Positions 61,079 to 64,000 of a stretch of DNA of 64,000 nt are shown in pieces. The position numbers were made by a program, and so were the translations under genes. The notes under the pieces are model-generated. The model was not told the origin of the DNA. It did no database searches and was given only the letters and a program-made list of their open reading frames with translations. Every line of letters starts with the position of its first letter. The first letter of the stretch is position 1. This DNA is from Paenibacillus sp. YYML68 (GTDB lineage: Bacteria > Bacillota > Bacilli > Paenibacillales > NBRC-103111), in NCBI RefSeq assembly GCF_027923405.1, contig NZ_BQYI01000001.1, forward strand, positions 7,501 to 71,500, read 5' to 3'.

Positions 61079-62227
61079 ATGTGGTATTTAAACATGAACG
61101 CCGTCATCGCCATGATCGGCATGGTGCTCGTGCTGGCGCTCACCCGGCGCTGGTCCGGCAACAAGCGGTACTTGCTGCTGGCGTTCAACTTATGCTTCCT
61201 GTACGTGTTCAGCCATAAGCTGTTCGCGTTCTATCTCGTCTATACGGCGCTCAATTACGTCGCGTTCCTGTGGCTCGGGAGCATTGGCTCGTTCCGCCGA
61301 ACGATGTTCATTACGCTCATCGCGGGCAATATCGCGGCGGTGTGCGGGTTGCGTCTATACGGCATGGACGTGCTGTCGCACCCGATGTTCGACGCGATCA
61401 TCTTACTCGGACTCATCTATAACGTGCTGAAGGTGATCGACGCGCTGTACTTCGCTTATTTCATCGGGAAGGACTCCCGCGCCAGCGTGCTCGATTACTT
61501 CAACTACATTCTGTTCATCCCGACATTCACCTCTGGTCCGATTCTGAAGTTCCGTGACTTCATGGCCGACACGAAGCAGCCGTACACGCTGACTGCAGCC
61601 CAGACGGAGGAGAACATCAAGCGTATTATCGTCGGTATGTTTAAAAAAATCGTCCTCGTCGCCTGGATGACCGAGGTGTTCAAGACCATCTCCGGCGGCG
61701 AGCTGCATACGCATGAATCGCTGTTCCTGATGGTCTGGTTCTACGCGCTCATCTTCTTCGACTTCTCGGGCTATTCCGACATTGCGGTCGGATTCGGTCG
61801 TCTGATGGGCTACAACGTACCGGAGAACTTCAAGAAGCCGTTCCTGTCCCCAACGCTGACACAATATTGGCGCAACTGGCATGCGACGCTCGGCGACTGG
61901 TTCCGCGACCACATCTTCATGTTCTTCTCCCGCCAGACACCGACGAAGTGGACCGCTGCAGCCTTGTCCATCCTCATCATGGTGCTGATCGGCCTCTGGC
62001 ACGGCTTCAGCTGGCTGTATGCGATCTGGGGGCTGTACCACGGCCTGCTGCTGGCGCTCGAGAACGTATTCGGCAAGACGACCGTTATCAAGCGCAAGGT
62101 GTCGCGCACGTACTTCTACGCGCGCTGCGTACTGACGCAGCTGCTTGTCACAGCCGCCGTCGTCATCTACAGCGGAGACAGCGAGGCGGTATATCAGATC
62201 TACAGAGGGCTTCTGAACTGGCCTTAG
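61079..62227 (+). CDS. DltB-like MBOAT acyltransferase
   Basis: 382 aa with ~10-11 membrane helices. MBOAT core: FIPTFTSGPILKFRDF, FFDFSGYSDIAVGFGRLMGYNVPENFKKPFLSPTLTQYWRNWHATLGDWFRDHIF, and the active-site His in IGLWHGFSW. It takes an acyl or aminoacyl group from the cytosolic carrier and moves it across the membrane for the DltD-like protein. TTGGAGG is 9 bases before the ATG. Last gene of the operon. Confidence 0.95.
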   Translation: MWYLNMNAVIAMIGMVLVLALTRRWSGNKRYLLLAFNLCFLYVFSHKLFAFYLVYTALNYVAFLWLGSIGSFRRTMFITLIAGNIAAVCGLRLYGMDVLSHPMFDAIILLGLIYNVLKVIDALYFAYFIGKDSRASVLDYFNYILFIPTFTSGPILKFRDFMADTKQPYTLTAAQTEENIKRIIVGMFKKIVLVAWMTEVFKTISGGELHTHESLFLMVWFYALIFFDFSGYSDIAVGFGRLMGYNVPENFKKPFLSPTLTQYWRNWHATLGDWFRDHIFMFFSRQTPTKWTAAALSILIMVLIGLWHGFSWLYAIWGLYHGLLLALENVFGKTTVIKRKVSRTYFYARCVLTQLLVTAAVVIYSGDSEAVYQIYRGLLNWP

Positions 62228-62272
62228 CCGTGGCTACGGTCGGAGCCTATCCAATAGCTTGCGTGGACAAAA

Positions 62273-62388
62273 AGCAGCTGCATCCTGTGCGCCGCTGAAC
62301 GATGCCCTGAGGATGGTCACTCCTGTGAGGAGTCCATCTTACAGGTCGTCGTTCACACCTTTGGCGAAGGATGTGCTGCTTTTTTTTG
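62273..62388. terminator. Long branched hairpin, bidirectional terminator
   Basis: AGCAGCTGCATCC...GCGCC pairs with GGCG...GGATGTGCTGCT; an inner arm GAACGA..CCTG pairs with CAGG..TCGTTC around a GGATGG/CCATC tip. Eight T residues follow on the plus strand, five on the minus strand. It ends both the envelope operon and the small gene at 62427. Confidence 0.8.
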
Positions 62389-62426
62389 TCATATGACGAG
62401 ACTCCTTAATGATCCGCTACGTTCCT

Positions 62427-62726
62427 CTAGCTCGCGTCCGATTGCCGAACTGGCTGCTGCGCTGCTAGAAGCTCCAGGTCGGTACCTCTGAAGCTGCGTA
62501 CGTTGCAATTCAACATCGTTCCAGCCGCCGACAGCGACAGCTCGCCTACCGGTTGATAAACATCGTTCGAATCCTTCTTATGTACGTGTACAAGTCCGGA
62601 TTTCAGGTTGATGTTTAACGAGAGTTGACCGGGCAGCTCGACGAGGCAGTGGAACTTGCGGAAGCTGGTTGGGAACCGCAGCCATGTGCCGGATACTGTT
62701 TCTACGATTTGTGTTTCTGTGTTCAT
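62427..62726 (-). CDS. Hypothetical protein, 99 aa
   Basis: It starts MNTETQIVETVSGTWLRFPTSFRKFHCLVELPGQLSLNINLKSG and is beta-rich, without signal peptide or cysteine cluster apart from two single Cys. ATG 62726 is chosen because AAAGGG lies ~12 bases upstream; the longer open frame to 62888 has a hydrophobic, atypical N-terminus without ribosome site. No family recognised. Separate unit facing away from the isomerase gene. Confidence 0.6.
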   Translation of the reverse strand: MNTETQIVETVSGTWLRFPTSFRKFHCLVELPGQLSLNINLKSGLVHVHKKDSNDVYQPVGELSLSAAGTMLNCNVRSFRGTDLELLAAQQPVRQSDAS

Positions 62727-62966
62727 CCTTCGAATCGCCCTTTCTTTTTTAAAGAATGTGTCTCCGCTTCTCTGGTAGGCCATGTATAGTATAAGTGAAA
62801 ACGAATACAAAGAAACGGGAACACTGTCGAGTAACTTTTGTCGAATACCAAATTTTTGAAAGGGCCTCGTTCGCATGCTGTGAAGCATCCGTTATCCTCT
62901 TTTCCTCCTATTGTTATGCGAAGGCCTTACACATTAGAACTGAATGCTTTTATTTGGAATAACGCT

Positions 62967-62994
62967 TTGAAGTCGCCTTGGTTAATGCTATAAT
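62967..62994 (+). promoter_or_regulatory. Sigma-A type promoter of the isomerase gene
   Basis: TTGAAG (62967-62972), 16-base spacer, perfect TATAAT (62989-62994), 63 bp before the ATG at 63057. The rest of the 62727-63056 gap holds nothing else that I can identify. Confidence 0.65.
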
Positions 62995-63056
62995 CTTGGA
63001 TGAGCTATCTAGTGTACACGCGTTCATTTGATTACACTCATTGATGGAGGTGCCTT

Positions 63057-64000
63057 ATGAAGTTAGGGGTATTTACCGTATTGTTTCAGCAAAAGCCGTT
63101 GGAGGAAGCGCTCGATTATATCGCATCCAAGGGGCTGGAGGCCGTCGAGATTGGAACAGGCGCATGGCCGGGCAACGCACACTGTAACCCGGACGTGCTG
63201 CTGGCGGACGAGGGCAAGCTGAAGGCGTTCAAGCACGCCGTCGAATCCCGCGGGCTGACGATTAGCGCACTCAGCTGTCACGGCAACCCGCTGCACCCGC
63301 AGAAGGCGGTGGCGAAGGAGTACCACGAGACGATTATCAAGACGGTCGATCTCGCGCAGCGTCTAGAAGTACCCGTCGTCAATACGTTCTCCGGCTGCCC
63401 GGGCGATTCCGAGGATGCGAAGTACCCGAACTGGCCGGTCGCGCCTTGGCCTCCGGAGTTCCAGGAAATTCTGAACTGGCAGTGGGGCGAGAAGGTCATC
63501 CCTTACTGGAAGGAGACTGGTAAGTATGCGGCAGACCGCGGCGTGAAGTTCGGCCTCGAGCTGCATGGCGGCTTCTCCGTTCATACACCCGCTACACTGC
63601 TCCGGCTGCGCGAGGCTGCAGGTGATGTCATCGGTGCGAACCTCGACCCGAGCCACATGTGGTGGCAAGGCATCGACCCGGTGCAGGCGATTCATATTCT
63701 CGGCCGCGCAGGCGCGATTCATCACTTCCATGCGAAGGACACGACGATCGATCCGGTCAACGTCCATCGCTACGGCTTGACAGACATGCAGCCGTATACG
63801 AATATGCTGGACCGTGCTTGGCAGTTCCGTTCGGTCGGCTTCGGCCATGATCTGAAGACGTGGGCGGACATGATGAGCGCGCTTCGTCTCGTCGGCTACG
63901 ACTATGTCGTCAGCATTGAGCATGAGGACGGCTTGATGTCGATCGATGAGGGCTTTACGAAGGCGGTTGAGAATCTTCAGCAAGTATTGATTAAGGAGCC
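63057..64000 (+). CDS. Sugar phosphate isomerase/epimerase (AP endonuclease 2-fold), partial
   Basis: At least 314 residues; runs off the right edge. Xylose-isomerase-like TIM barrel: MKLGVFTVLFQQKPLEEALDYIASKGLEAVEIGTGAWP, ISALSCHGNPLHP, FGLELHGGFSVHTPATLLRL (metal Glu), IGANLDPSHMWWQGIDP (Asp/His), IHHFHAKDT and VSIEHEDG (metal Glu). Such enzymes interconvert sugars or inositols with a divalent metal; the substrate is not evident. GGAGGTG lies 4 bases before the ATG. Confidence 0.93.
   Translation, partial: MKLGVFTVLFQQKPLEEALDYIASKGLEAVEIGTGAWPGNAHCNPDVLLADEGKLKAFKHAVESRGLTISALSCHGNPLHPQKAVAKEYHETIIKTVDLAQRLEVPVVNTFSGCPGDSEDAKYPNWPVAPWPPEFQEILNWQWGEKVIPYWKETGKYAADRGVKFGLELHGGFSVHTPATLLRLREAAGDVIGANLDPSHMWWQGIDPVQAIHILGRAGAIHHFHAKDTTIDPVNVHRYGLTDMQPYTNMLDRAWQFRSVGFGHDLKTWADMMSALRLVGYDYVVSIEHEDGLMSIDEGFTKAVENLQQVLIKE

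Overview
The window looks like a chromosomal segment of a Paenibacillus-type, spore-forming, low-copy Firmicute of fairly high G+C. Evidence: a pcrB-pcrA-ligA order, a CotF-like spore coat pair, a gldA/gldF/gldG/DUF4340 ABC operon, strong AGGAGG-type ribosome binding sites, ECF sigma factors with SnoaL tails and S-layer-homology (SLH) surface proteins. No rRNA, tRNA or CRISPR array was seen.

Layout. 1-4.4 kb: ligA (partial), pcrA and pcrB on the minus strand, a LexA-type box in a divergent promoter, and a lipoprotein. 4.6-6.3 kb: small HNH protein, TIR-domain protein and a coupled 63-aa basic protein. 6.4-15.8 kb: spore coat pair, chemotaxis receptor, the gld-like ABC operon, and a membrane protein with a Ser/Cys tail. 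15.8-38 kb: an AT-richer accessory region full of insertion sequences (IS). It holds an unknown three-gene operon hit by two IS elements, transposase remnants, a duplicated putative immunity gene, and a giant SLH-vWA-SH3b-YD-repeat gene cut in two by an IS4-type element. Truncated or isolated cargo follows (RhuM, AraC, a MarR/aldo-keto reductase pair that lost both 5' ends). 38-54.6 kb: ordinary regulatory and metabolic genes: ABC-F protein, two ECF sigma factor modules, MFS and TetR genes, an MBL-fold enzyme, DUF3231, TerC, a U32 protein and a GGDEF protein. 54.7-62.2 kb: one operon behind a consensus promoter. 62.4-64 kb: a small unknown gene and the start of a sugar isomerase/epimerase gene that runs off the edge.

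Most notable are three things. (1) The 54.7-62.2 kb operon has every part of a Dlt-type envelope acylation machine: carrier protein, DltD-like SGNH protein, DltX-like microprotein ending in FIYEAF, and DltB-like MBOAT. The DltA adenylation enzyme is replaced by a class II aminoacyl-tRNA-synthetase-like amino acid:carrier-protein ligase, and a large membrane-anchored FG-GAP protein leads the operon. (2) Removing the IS4-type element at 29411-31044 with one copy of its 6-bp target duplication joins the flanking frames exactly into a single 2841-codon surface protein with a variable C-terminus and a following duplicated membrane immunity candidate. (3) Two more IS insertions (16534-17697 and 18248-19721) can also be removed in silico to restore reading frames, revealing an unknown A-B-C operon.

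Coordinates and motif positions were read by eye. Family names rest on recognised motifs, and no database search was possible.
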